Assembly: GCA_022885665.1 (NCBI GenBank)
Contig: JAGQDJ010000036.1
Span: 124,001-188,000 of the forward strand
Direction of reading: 5' to 3'
Length of the DNA stretch: 64,000 nt
Source of the DNA: Triops longicaudatus
Taxonomy: Eukaryota > Arthropoda > Branchiopoda > Notostraca > Triopsidae
In this document: in pieces, positions 28,099 through 40,300 of the stretch
How the letters are laid out: each line of letters opens with the position of its first letter
Numbering within the stretch: the first letter of the stretch is position 1
The notes under the pieces: model-generated
What the model was told of the DNA's origin: nothing
Seen by the model: only the letters and a program-made list of their open reading frames with translations
The model's database searches: none
Program-made: the position numbers and the translations under genes

Positions 28099-29055
28099 TG
28101 GTTTGCGAGAAGCGAGCCATGTATGACTTTGACCATGTAAAAGACCTAAATACATCATTCGTGACTGGGTAGCACTGCCAAACTTTCTCACTGTTTTCTT
28201 TCAGACACCGTCGGACTGCCAATTCCTGCATATTCACAATATTGTGCCATGCAGCATTCTTCTCGTATGCAAGGCTATTTTGATAACTGAAATGTCAGTT
28301 TCGGTAGAGGCTATATTGTATTCACCTCATTTGATATACTAGAATGTTATTGGGGAAACTCCGGTGGGGCATAGCCATAGTGGATTTGAAGACTTTCATT
28401 TGATATCAATGGACAAGAAAGATGTTAACTGCACAATTAACGAAGAGCGGAGATCTTGACGAAGGAAGAGGTTAGGAACGCTATCGGGCTCCTAAACTAA
28501 CAAACTGTAAGCAACGTTGTGGCTGAAATGGACGGGGGAAATGCATATCCAATCGCATTCATTAGTATTCCACGGGCTTCATGTGAAATTTTTAAGGTTC
28601 CATGAAGAACTTCGCAGAATTCGAGGAAATCTTCGTTATACACTTACCCACGGCAGTAACCAATGTGTAATATGAACATAGTTTCGGTGTAAGCAAGTCT
28701 TCGTAGTTCGCATACTTGCATTCTACTCTTAATTAGCCAATTGTTATCAAGTCACCCTTGAGTTTTACTAAAACGGAATTAAAAAGTATATTCTAAGAAG
28801 CTAGGGGCAGGAAATTATTGTAGTGGCTACTCTAGGAATGAAGCTTTGAAGTCACAATTTCGTGATATGTCCAAGCTGCGTTCGTCAGGTAGTTTACAGA
28901 CGTAAGGAAAACTCTTATTAATTACAGGCTCTGTAGTTGTATTAGACGACTAATGGCTCTGCATGTCTGGACTATCGTATTACTATCAAACGGAATACGT
29001 AAAATTCGGCATCCGTTTTGCTACGGAATAATCTTGTTTCTAAAGTCCAAAAACA

Positions 29056-29061
29056 TTTATT
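29056..29061 (-). terminator. polyadenylation signal of Hat1
   Basis: On the minus strand AATAAA (TTTATT on the plus strand) begins 43 bases after the Hat1 stop codon. It is the first canonical hexamer after the gene. Confidence 0.7.
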
Positions 29062-29103
29062 TGCTTCCAAAACTCAGCGCGAGTTAGACATACAAAACAT
29101 GAA

Positions 29104-31161
29104 TTAACTTAAATCAGACACAGCTAGTCGTTCAATGACCTTACGATAGTTTTCTTCCAACTCACGGTAAAGTTTATCTAATTCCACTATTTGTACCTCT
29201 TTGGAGGCCATGGACATAGCAGCTTGGAGTTCGTCCGTGTTCAAGACTTTCTTTAATTTTGCAATGTCGTTTTGTTCTTTTTGGTAAGGAATATTGAGTC
29301 GTTGTTTAACAAGGAGGCGGTATTGCTTGTAATCTTCCGCATCCCCAGTATTGGTGGCCTTAAGGCGCAGAATCTCATAAACTCGCCTTGTTTGTTTCTG
29401 AAAATGTTTAAAGAAATTCGTAAACTGTAGTTAAGGCGCGAAAAATACAATATCAAAGGGACGAAGATATTTACACTAATTTTGAGCAATATTATGTTGT
29501 TACTTAGAACGTTTTAGGGAGCTCACAAGAAGAAACGATACCTTATTTAGTTTTAACATATTCTGAGCTTCTTGGATCATATCTTGGCTGAAGCCTTTTA
29601 GCAAATTTTCTCGTTGAAAACTTTTCAGTTTCAGACACGCTTTGCAATCCACAAAATCTCTGAGTCGCACGAACTGCTCCGAAGGATCTTCAACTGAAAC
29701 AAACAAAAATAGTTTTTCAGTTTCTACACTTTTGCGAACACAATACAAGTAGTCAAAATTTGTAGATGAATGACATAATCAATAGTTAAATAACAAATAT
29801 TATTGCATACTTTTCTGGGTTTAAGTTTAATATCACGTAATTAAAGTCCAGTTGGACACTGGACGTTGGTTTACCACTGACTAGTGCTACGATGTCCCTT
29901 TTCGTACCCATTATGCTACTTACGACGCTTTTCACATCCTGCACTTGCTATCTTAGTGTTAGTGCATACCGTTGAAGAAGCATCCATCTTTTTTTACGTT
30001 TGGTTAAGTAAAACGCACACCTGTAATATCTAGGACATTAGGATCGGCCTGGAAGTGTCTATAAATTGCTTCTAGCAACTCTACACCGAGTCCCATGCGC
30101 TGAAATGGTGGCAGGGTCAGAAATTGGCTGATGCGAGGACGGATTCGGTTCGGATACGCGTAATAGCGATAAACTGTGCCATAACCGCTGATAGCGTAGC
30201 GACTTTCGCCGTCTAATGTATATTTTTCAAACCTGTAATAAAATATATCAGTTTATTAAGAGTAGTGCGGAAACAAATTACACGCCAAAAAACTAATATT
30301 GCAAAACATTTAAAAGTAAAAAGTTATCAAATCAAGAATCACTGAACATGCACCAAAACTTACAACAAAAAAAAGGTCCACTTGTCATCATCGACGTCAA
30401 TAAAGGAAGCTGCATCCACATACCAGAGCAAAAAGGTTTGCAAACGTTCATGGTAACTTAGAAAACCTTGGTCTGTTATTTCGCAGTGATAAATTTCAAA
30501 ATGTCTATCAGTTCCATCGGGTGAGGTAACCGTGAACGCATGTTCGAGTGTACCAAAGGGTCTAAAGTTACGTTCTTGCTCAATTGCTTTAACAAATTCA
30601 TCTAGGTTGGTGTGAAAGCCGGCTTGTAACTTTTCGGCCAGCGGTGGGATAACATCGTCTGCCTAATGAATGTTAAAGATTAAATACGAAAGCTGTGGAA
30701 CAGCTTAAAGATTGTAAGTAGGAATTTTAACCACAGTAATTACTTCCAAGCCTCCAAAGCGTTTAGGGTCAATTTTAGCATCATATTTCATGCCGAGATA
30801 AGTAGTTAAATTCCCAGCTGTGTAATAGAGTTGAATTTGAAGGTTTTTGTATCCAAAAATGCTTTCGTTTTCGCCGAAAATCTGATGCGACATTTCGGGG
30901 TTGAATGACGTGGAGTCATCTTCTACATCTGCTACCTTTCTTACTAAAACCATAATCATCTTACTGACAGTCTCGTGTCAATAACAATAGCAGTTTAGCG
31001 TAAGATTTAACTAAATGGATGCTTTACCTAGTTTCAGTTCTATGGCTTCATTGCTATCAACTGAGAAATCCTCAGCTAACCTTTTTCCGTTTAAAACTAG
31101 ATATACAAGAGAATTGAGATTAGGTTATGAAAGAATATGTACCTGCTATCTTACTTGACAT
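29104..31161 (-). CDS. Hat1: histone acetyltransferase type B catalytic subunit (HAT1)
   Basis: Seven exons, read on the minus strand: 31161-31143, 31096-31028, 30943-30744, 30662-30364, 30232-30021, 29693-29542 and 29397-29104. They encode 414 aa; human HAT1 has 419. All junctions are in frame with GT-AG introns of 46-327 bp. The N-terminal Hat1 domain (about residues 7-190) includes HQIFGENESIFGYKNLQI and GFHTNLDEF. The GNAT domain has the acetyl-CoA loop Q240-x-x-G243-x-G245 (PFQRMGLGVELLE). The catalytic glutamate is at the DITVEDPS position (Glu268, equivalent to human Glu276). A helical C-terminus (VYEILRLKAT, then YRKVIERLA) completes the family pattern. By family, the enzyme acetylates Lys5 and Lys12 of newly made histone H4, working with an RbAp46/48-type partner before chromatin assembly. 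The start ATG has A at -3. It is tail-to-tail with RpS27 and divergent from the ACE gene. Confidence 0.97.
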
Positions 31162-32793
31162 TTTGGTCGCTCATGTGTAAACAGTCACACTGAAACCACA
31201 GATTTGGCGCGAACTTTCCAATTCCTTGAGAAGGTTTTCTACGATAAATTTCAGATGGCGTGGAGGTACTTTTTAACAGTAAGATTCTTTTGAATGAAGC
31301 GGCTCTGGGCTTCTCAAACCTGCATTAATTGCTCTAGTTGAGTAAAATCGTTTCGCTCTGGAAAAGGATGCGGCCCGGACAGAATCTTAACGTAACACGA
31401 TAGAGACAGTACGTAACTAAGTAATTTTAGTAGAAGAATACGTGCCAGTAAGCGAAAGATAATAATTCCCGCCCTATTTTTGGTGCTCACTTGCAGGTGA
31501 ATTAACAAAACCACATATACTAAAACCCGTAAATTAATTCTTGAACTTATTCTTAAATCTACGTTCGGGACATTTTGCTTGTCGTAATTAGTTTTTTTTT
31601 TTTACCGTGATAACAAATTGGTTGCATTTAGGCTTTCGAAAAGGTTATGAAGGGTGGGTTCGATTTAAAAGCCACAACATCTTCATTATGATGCTTCCAA
31701 ACGATCTTAGGTGCCAGAGTTGAAAGAGAAAAGTACAAAAATTAAATAAAACAGCTGCTCGAGCGTAAGAGTTTTTGATATTATCAACCTAAAGAACTAA
31801 TTAATCATAGATAAGGTTGACTTTCGCTATGGTTGCGATTTACGGGAGTCAATCGAACAAATATATTTTTCGATTTTCGGTACTACAGAGAATAAACAAT
31901 TATGTTGTTATTTTCGTTTTAAACTGAAACGTGCAGAGGTAACATGTGAGAATACGTAGATAGTAATTATAATTATACAACTCAAAGAAAAATAAGTGCT
32001 TGCTGATACTGAAATACGAGTTCTAAGTACGAGATATTACACGTCAAACATAATGTTCGCAAACGAATTCTTTCGTGTGGCCGTTTTCCCCTCTGGCAAA
32101 CGACGGGCCCTCGGCTCTGTCAATCTCAAGTCCGACATTTCGACCGTATGCTGCATTTAGGACTCCGGATGACACAAGAAAAACGACGGTGAGAATGGTT
32201 GTAAATACTGCGCTATTGTTAACTCTCCGATCGCTTTCTAAGTACTATTGAGCTATAATCATTTTGATCTGACGTTTTAAATATTAGACTACCTTCCTTT
32301 TCTTCTTTTAGGAGAAAATGGTTATGAATTTCCGTTAATCTGCTAGTCAAAAGAAATTTTGAAATAAGTTTGTGTGCGAGAAAGGGGGATGTGACCAGTG
32401 AATTCGCTGGAAGTCTTCTTTGAGAAAACCAGTTTTATGGAGATTAGAAATCCCTGCATACGAGGCCACTGTCCTTTTCTTTTTACCAAGAAGAATAAAA
32501 ATGATTCTAAAACGCTAGAAGCGATGAAAAGGAGGATAGAAAAGCCGAAAACGGCTTCCGTACCTGTGTTTTTCTCCAACTTGTATTTTCGTCCCTATGA
32601 AGTAGAGATTGGGTACACAAGTCCAGGTCTACGAACTACGCCAAGCTTCAGTACTAGTCCGTATTTCGCGCGAACTAGAACCCGGCACTTGTCTGTGTGT
32701 CGGGTGCGTCTTAATATTCGTGACAACCAGTGGACGTGCCTTTTTAAACTACAAACAGTTGCGAAATTTGAAGGGAAAAGGAACAGCATAACA
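31162..32793. other. divergent intergenic region between Hat1 and the ACE gene
   Basis: This 1.6-kb interval lies between the two divergent start codons and should contain both promoters and 5' untranslated regions. I see no strong TATA box or initiator. The frame upstream of the ACE start stays open for about 130 codons, as noted in the findings. Confidence 0.6.
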
Positions 32794-35700
32794 ATGAAGG
32801 TTGCTGTGTTGTTAACATTGTTGCTGATGGCCAGTGTATGGGGACGAGCCCAACAATCGGATGGTGCTAGTTCCCAGGATGCATCTAACCTTTCCTCTCA
32901 ACCTGATAATTTTAACGTCGCTTTCCCCATCGTAGAAGAGCCACAATCGATTGAAAGGTATTTACAAGCGCTTAAAGTAATGTAAACCATTACTTCCAAT
33001 GATGAAGGAATACTCAATCTATTTAATTACTTTGCAAATATTTCTGATTTCTTCATCCACTATTTTAACTCAAGTAATTTGAAGATCGAAATTGAAATTT
33101 TCAAAAATATTCCAACAATTACTCGGGTTCATATTTATATGCCAAAGTCAAAATGAAAAGTAAACAATTAAATCAAAATGAGCAACGTTATAGTAAAATT
33201 AGTTAATATTTATTTGAAGGATAAATGAGCCGTTATTCGAACAACGCAGCGAAAGCGAATGTATGCAATTGTAACGGGGTACAGTGCGTCTAAGTGCCTT
33301 CAGCATTTAATCTGAGATTACGCTGTTTCTCGCAACGTTAGCATGCAAAAATGTTACCACGAATTGAATTCCCCTTTTCTTCTTATTTAAAGGCAGGTGG
33401 GTTTATCCGAAGAAGAGGAACGTGCTCGCCAGTTTTTGAAAAGCTTAGATCGCGAATATTCTTTGCAATGCTATCAGAGCGTCAGTGCAGAATGGAATTA
33501 TGCCACGGACTTGACTTCCGAAAATGAACGAATCCAGGTAAAACGTCACGCCCTAACCCCTTTGTGTTCTCCCATCATTCTTCCTTTCGCTTTTACTTTT
33601 AAATTAGGGAACCAGTTTGCGAAAACCAGTTGACAGATGTATCCCCATTTTTTCACCCATTCCTCTCAGCATAAGCATTACTCACTGCCCGCTTGCAATC
33701 ATTCCTTCCACTCTATTATCTAACATTTGCTTTTTGTACAAACACTCGTAGAACACTGCGTTTCTACCAGGTCTAACCATGGAAATACTTGTATTATTGT
33801 TCTCACTCGTGAGCTAGCATGATTCGGATGTCTGTAAGCGCACATTTTAGTGCTAATCACAGACCGGGAATAGCTTGTAGTCATGTGTAGCGACACAAGC
33901 CTGCGTGGCACCTCTTGACCTCAAAAAATATATTTTCGCCTAGACCATCAGATAACCGTAGGCTAGAAAGAACATAACTTGCTAGTCTTTCACCTTTGTA
34001 AAAGTAGAGCACTGTAAAACAAATTCAAAAGAAACTTGGCGTTGCTTCCGATTTCACGACACGTTAAGGATAGCTTAGAAAACTATTTGAACTTTTGAGT
34101 ATAATAAACATTAATAATTCAAAGCATACGAGGAGCATTTTGGGAGTATAGCTGTGACTTTTTGCATGAAAATGGGGATAACGCAATCAAAATATTTATG
34201 TATTTTTTCCACGTTTTCCTAACAGATGGACCAACGTTTAAAATATTCCCGGTTCGAGAAAGAAGCGTGGAAGAATGTGACGTCATTTAATTGGCAAGCT
34301 TTCCAAGACCCAGATGTGAAGCGCCAATTTAAACTATTGTCCGTGTTAGGAACTTCCATTCTCCCAGATGATGAATACCAAAAAGTAAAATATTTTGACC
34401 GAAATTAAAATTAGTATTAATATCCTTGATTCACGTCTATCCTCAAGTTAAACGAGTTGAGTAACACAATGGAGAAACATTACAGTACGACCAAAATTTG
34501 CGCGTATAATGATAAATTCCGCTGCGGATTAAATTTGGAACCCGGTAAGTCGTAGTTAACCTAGAAAACGTGAAAGCGTGTACAATACGTTACTTAAATC
34601 AACAAGATTAATCTATTTCGCTAAGTTCTAAAGTGATTTAATGTGTCGTGTCTCGACAGAGCTTAAGGAGACTTTACGCACAAATCGAAATTACGAAGAA
34701 TTGAAACACGTGTGGACTGAATGGCACGACAAGAGTGGGAAACCCGTCCGCGAAACTTACAAGCAGTTTCTTGAGCTTAGCAACAAAGCTTATCGGCTTA
34801 ACAGTAAGTTCTTTTTATGTGCTCATTTACGAAGAGAAACGGTCACGGTATTGTTTTATTGCCGTTTATTTCATTATTCGATTCTCTTTCACTAAAGAAA
34901 CTCTAATGTAACTTACAGATTTCACGGACATGGGAGCGTACTGGTTGAGTATTTATGAAACGGATAATTTCCGCGATCAGGTAGAACGCGTATGGCAACA
35001 GATGAAGCCTTTTTATGAACAGCTACATGCATACATGCGAAGCAAATTGCGCTCAATTTACGGAGACGAAAAGGTGCCACGTAACGCGCCCATACCTGCC
35101 CACTTACTCGGTATGCAATTACGTACATTTACAGATTCGTGGAATTTTTAATTTTTACCTTGGTTAGGAAACATGTGGGCGCAACAATGGAATAATTTGT
35201 TCGATGACACCGTTCCCTACAAGGGCAAAACTTCCGTTGATGTCACGAAAACTATGAACCAACAAGTAAAGTATTCTTAATTACGTCATAGTTTCAATAT
35301 TTTTATAACCGTTACGTAGATTGGTTACGCACAATTACATCGCGATTTTAATATTCTTTTACTTTTTAATTTTGATTTAGTATTAATTCCTTCTATAAAT
35401 TGTGTTTAAAGTAAGTGTTGGTCTTGTAAAACTTAATTCTCGTGCAATGGTTTAACATGATGTGGACGTTATTAAAAAGAAAACGTCCATTCTAATACTT
35501 GGGTGATGATTAGGGTTACACAGCTTTGAAAATGTTCAAAGTCTCTGAAGAATTCTTCACCTCGCTCGGTCTGTTTCCCATGACCGACGCTTTTTGGCGC
35601 AATTCCGTGCTGGAAAAGTTACCCAATAAGGAAATGGTGTGTCACGCTTCTGCTTGGGATTTTTGCAATCCTCCAGATTTTAGGTACAACGTTTTCTAAG

Positions 35701-37257
35701 TTGGTAAATTAGCACAGCAGGAGAGTATAAAGTTCGTTTTGTGTTATCACGTAGGATTAAACAGTGCACTGTTGTAACGATGGAGGACCTGATCACTGCC
35801 CATCACGAAATGGGTCACATTCAGTATTATCAACAATATCAGGATCAACCTAAAGTTTACCGCGAGGGAGCCAATCCGGGTAATTTTTCTGTTCTGTAAT
35901 TTCACTTGAACATAACAGCAATTTTGACAGCGTCCGATGATTCGAAATTCCACATATTTTTGTTAAACGTTGATGTCTGCTTAACTTTCACTTTTTCAAT
36001 CTATTTCTGATTAATTCCTTCGAAGCCATTTTAAGGTCGTAAAGGCTTATCTTTTCGTTTTGTTTTTGAAATATTTTCAAGCCGTATATGCTAAACGAAT
36101 TTCTTTGCTTTACAAACAGGTTTTCACGAAGCGGTCGGTGACACGTTAGCTTTGTCGGTGGCTACGCCCAAACATTTGAAAGAAATTGGCTTGTTGGACC
36201 ACGTAGAAGATGACGCTGAAACTGACATCAACTTTCTGTACTCCATGTCTTTGGAAAAGATTGCTTTTATGCCATTTGCGTACCTTATGGACCTTTGGCG
36301 CTGGGATGTTTTCGGCGGCAAAGTTTCTTCGGAAGATTGGAATTGCCACTGGTGGAAGCTTAGGTAAGTTAATGTCCTACAAGGAATTAAAGCCATTTGA
36401 ATATTTTGATACGCTTAAAAATAACAATGTGGGTTATTATCAGAGAGAACTACCAAGGAGTAAAAAGCCCTGTCGTACGTTCTGAAGAACATTTCGATCC
36501 TGCAGCCAAATACCATATCGCTTCTAACGTGGAATACTTAAGGTATTGTGATTACAGTACAATCTGTACTGTAGCAGCCGCTACAAAGTTTACTTAAAAA
36601 CTAAGAATCGGGAGACTTAATAGTGCGTCCTTATAGATATTTCCTGAGTACCGTTTTCCAGTTCCAATTCCACAAAGCACTCTGCATTGCAGCTGATCAG
36701 TATGATCCTAATGATGCTTCGAAGCCTCTCCACAAATGCGACATTTACAGAAGCAAGGCAGCCGGTGAAAAACTCGCGTAAGCTTTCCACGCATAACGAT
36801 TCGTGTACGGCATTTTTAATTGTGAATATCCAAAAAACAGCAACATGCTGAAGATGGGATCATCGAAGCCTTGGCCAGAGGCAATGGCAACCATTACGGG
36901 ACAACCTGAAATGGACGCTTCGGCTATTCGCGAGTATTTCCGTCCTTTAGAGCTTTGGCTACAAGAAGAAAACCGCAAAAATGGAGAAAGTGTCGGTTGG
37001 GAAGCTGGTAAACTGCGTTATAATATATCTGCATTTTAGTTTTTAAGATACATTCGGATATATTTAATTGATTTTTTTTAGATGGTTCATCGTGCCAAAA
37101 GGGGGCCGTAATAACCCCTACGACAGAGTCGGCTAACGTACAAAACGTTGATGAGGCAAAGAAAGAGAGTCTAAAGAGCGACAATAATTCGGCTACAATT
37201 TTATCGTACACTACTGGCTTGTGGCTTCTAGCTGCTTGCGTCATGTTTTTATATTAA
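32794..37257 (+). CDS. Ance: angiotensin-converting-enzyme-like zinc dipeptidyl carboxypeptidase (M2), single domain, possible GPI anchor
   Basis: Fourteen exons: 32794-32957, 33393-33537, 34226-34384, 34448-34544, 34660-34803, 34919-35110, 35168-35265, 35514-35683, 35755-35879, 36120-36363, 36444-36542, 36637-36777, 36841-37007 and 37082-37257. They encode 706 aa. Residues 1-19 form a signal peptide (MKVAVLLTLLLMASVWGRA). The single M2 domain has the zinc motif H407-E-M-G-H411 and the third ligand Glu435 in FHEAVGD, 24 residues later as in human ACE. VCHASAWDF, AKYHI (Lys535, His537) and EYLRYF (Tyr544, Arg546, Tyr547) match the substrate- and chloride-binding residues, so the enzyme should be active. 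The family removes C-terminal dipeptides from secreted peptides. After the core (about residue 655) comes a polar linker, then a hydrophobic end (about 688-706) that runs to the stop with no basic cytoplasmic tail. This resembles a GPI-attachment signal; Drosophila Ance lacks such a tail. The orthology label Ance is approximate. Confidence 0.97.
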
Positions 37258-37340
37258 TGAAGTATTTGTGGATACTCTTTTTAAAGTTTGATCTGAGAAT
37301 GGGGACTTTTTGTGATGGATACAATCTAGGTGAGAGCTTG

Positions 37341-37346
37341 AATAAA
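37341..37346 (+). terminator. polyadenylation signal of the ACE gene
   Basis: AATAAA occurs 84 bases after the ACE stop codon and is the first canonical hexamer downstream. Confidence 0.65.
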
Positions 37347-40300
37347 AGAATATAAGAGACATTTTTTTGCATATTTCAAAATCTGACGTACTACGAAGAA
37401 ATTGCATGGCAAGGCTGGAAAAGATAAAAAAAAAAATACACGCCAGAGCAATCACATACAGCAAATACGGCTAAAATCGTGGAACACAAACATTGGACAA
37501 GTTCACTGAAAAGCAAAGTTTCCAAATTACCGACAAAGCTTTACAGTAGTTAAATAATGCATACAAATAGTAATTGTAGTTGAAAAATATTTGTTTTAAA
37601 ACAGTCACCTGCTTTTTAAACATGTTAGTTGCAAACCGAACTTTCGAGCCTTTCGAGAACTTTCGAAGCGTTTATATTGCGTTACATTTTCTGAAAATTC
37701 CAGTTTCTATCACATTACACTAACCGAGAATTTAGTCCGCGTTTAACCGAGTTTCGTCACTTCTGCTTTTTTAAAATAATTGTCTTATACTGCTTTATTT
37801 TATTAGTGTTGCATCAAATTTAAAAACGGTAGATAGTGCGTGAAATTCGGGAGTGCATTTGGGTCACAAGACAGTTAAGACTGCACGATTCAAAAAAAGA
37901 CTTTTGCCGGAATATCTCTTAAACTTCTGTGTTGTGAGCAAGTGTAAAAATAAAAATAATTGTGGTAATTCATATTATGACAAGTAATAAGAATAACTTT
38001 AGTATAACGGTATTTCGAAAGGTTCCTTAGTTGAGTATCCAAACTCGAAGTATTCAATGTACTCAGTAAGGGTTTATCGCACAGATTGGGGAACCAAACA
38101 ACATTGCATCCATAACAAGATTGTACCAATTTAGAAGTTTGACGCCTGTCCAAGTATGCAATACTTTCCCAAACAAACAATCCACATCCCCACACCTTTT
38201 GAACTCTTCTGATCAAGGGGTGATTAGAAGGCGGTCTTCTCTCAACTCATTGAGGCCACGTGATCATCCATCTCTTTTAACAACTTGCCGAAATTAACCC
38301 CTTTTATCCCTCTACTCATCCATCAGCTCAAACTTGCCTCCCAACATCTCCCCTAATTTTCCATGCGTCCATTGAATCCAAAACATATCTTACCTAACCC
38401 ATTTCTCACATCTACAAGGATTTTCGTTTACCCTTACTATCTAAAATCCCGTACACAGAAAAAAGGAAAAAAACTCACACACTGACGGCCAGCTTAATGA
38501 ATTCAGCAAGTTTTAGCATCAGATTGCCGTAAAGCTAGGATGCCACGCATGCTATGCATGTGAGAGGTACTCCCTCACCCCTCCCTTTGTCACCCCTCTC
38601 TTTTTTTCTATTGTTGCCTAGCTTCGACCTGCAGAAGCAATAATGAAAGGACAAAAAGTTTTCTCTTCTTATGCACGGAAACTTTTTAAAATGCACGAGT
38701 AGACCCAAAGACTTTCGATTTCGGAACCGATTCCGTATTCCTGGCACTCTGCCCAATACAGTCTGGTACCGGTATCTGGCCAGGGTTTCTTCTTCTTCTT
38801 CCTGCAGCAATCGGTTGTTCCCTCCACATGATCCCATCAAGCGCCAGCTTGCTATACACTTTGCATATGGAACATACTGTACAAAGCCCGAGCGCCACAG
38901 TCCGTTCTTTTAACTAGACGCCCTTCTTTTTTTCTTCCTACACATACACCCCAACCCTAGCTTCGATATCTTTCTATCTTTCCTCATTCTGCAGAAATAT
39001 CCATCTTTAACACCCTTCCCCCTCTTATGCCTTAGCAGTTGTCGCTTAATTTGATCATTAAGTGTTTCAAGCCACTTCTGTTGCTGAATGTGATAAGTGA
39101 AGTAACCATGAAGCAAGCGTGCGTTAGATTGCAGTCGTGAAGCCAATGTCTAGTTATTGGCGGCTTAATTTTACCCAAAACAGGTATTCCAAGCGTGTTA
39201 TCCGGTATGTTAAGTGTCAGCAATATGTAAAAAATTGTATCATCAAATGGAAGCTGGCTTAAGAAAATTAATTAAATCAGATTTTGTATGGGATTTTCTG
39301 TTCAATACGCAGGTCACAGAAAAATTTGTATCCTTTACGCTACATTTCCGCGTCAGAGATAATCTAACGTATAAGCGCCACATAATAGTCTAACAAATTA
39401 ATACATAAATTATTAAAAATGACAGCTTAATCTGGAAAAAAAATCGATGAAAATTCAAATCAATAAAATAAGACCATCAAGTAGAAGACGAAGAATGCAA
39501 TAATAAAACAGAACATACAATGTTAATGGGAAATATTTATCGAGTTCCCCTTTATTACTTCCAACACTGCCGAATTTTTCGTCCGAGGAACCACATTATG
39601 GAGTTATGGTAACAGTAAAATTTCTCTGACAATGGCTCATTCCTATGCTATGCATCTTGAGTGTCATGGAGTAAAATGTCTTCGCTTTCGGCGTCTATGT
39701 TAGATTGTGCAGTAAGTTGTGCCCTACGTGTTCTCCTTTTTTATTATCAGTGACTACTTGTGTTGAAACTTACTGAATGACCAAGTATCTATGTGATAAG
39801 AAATTTCAAACAATGGCGGTTCTTTGGTGTCCACTGCAACAAGGCCTGCATACCGCTGGCGAACTTCACTCGCCCACAACCAAGAAAATGTTACTTGAAA
39901 GAAAAATAATGTTAAAATCCTTCGTAGAAGATGTATTGGGTATTGTATATTTATGGAGTATCGTTTAAAAATAAAGACTCGAAGGTTTTACTACGTCGGA
40001 TCGAATTATAGCCCGGCTTTCCTTCATAGTCATATCCTGCGTTTGGGACAAAAAACTAAAGATTTAAAAGACCTGAACGATCACGAGTGAAAAAATGGGG
40101 GAGAGTCAAAATATTGTTTGATTTTGGTTTCTACCCACCATACAACGTGAGAGTGGGAGCGAGAACGGAAGCCTCGTAAATTTCAGAAAGGGGGTGAGTT
40201 TTCATCTCCGTTTCCCGCGCTTTTTTATATCTTTGGTCTCTTCTGCAGCAATAAAAACGTTTTGAAGGGAAGAGCGCCATGCCAGACTTCCGAAGGAAAA

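Larger units (their letters stand above)
28042..29103. other. convergent gap between RpS27 and Hat1
   Basis: The two genes converge here, so this 1.06-kb interval contains both 3' ends. An AATAAA at 28093-28098 serves RpS27 (plus), and a reverse-complement signal at 29056-29061 serves Hat1 (minus). Nothing else is recognisable in between. Confidence 0.7.
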
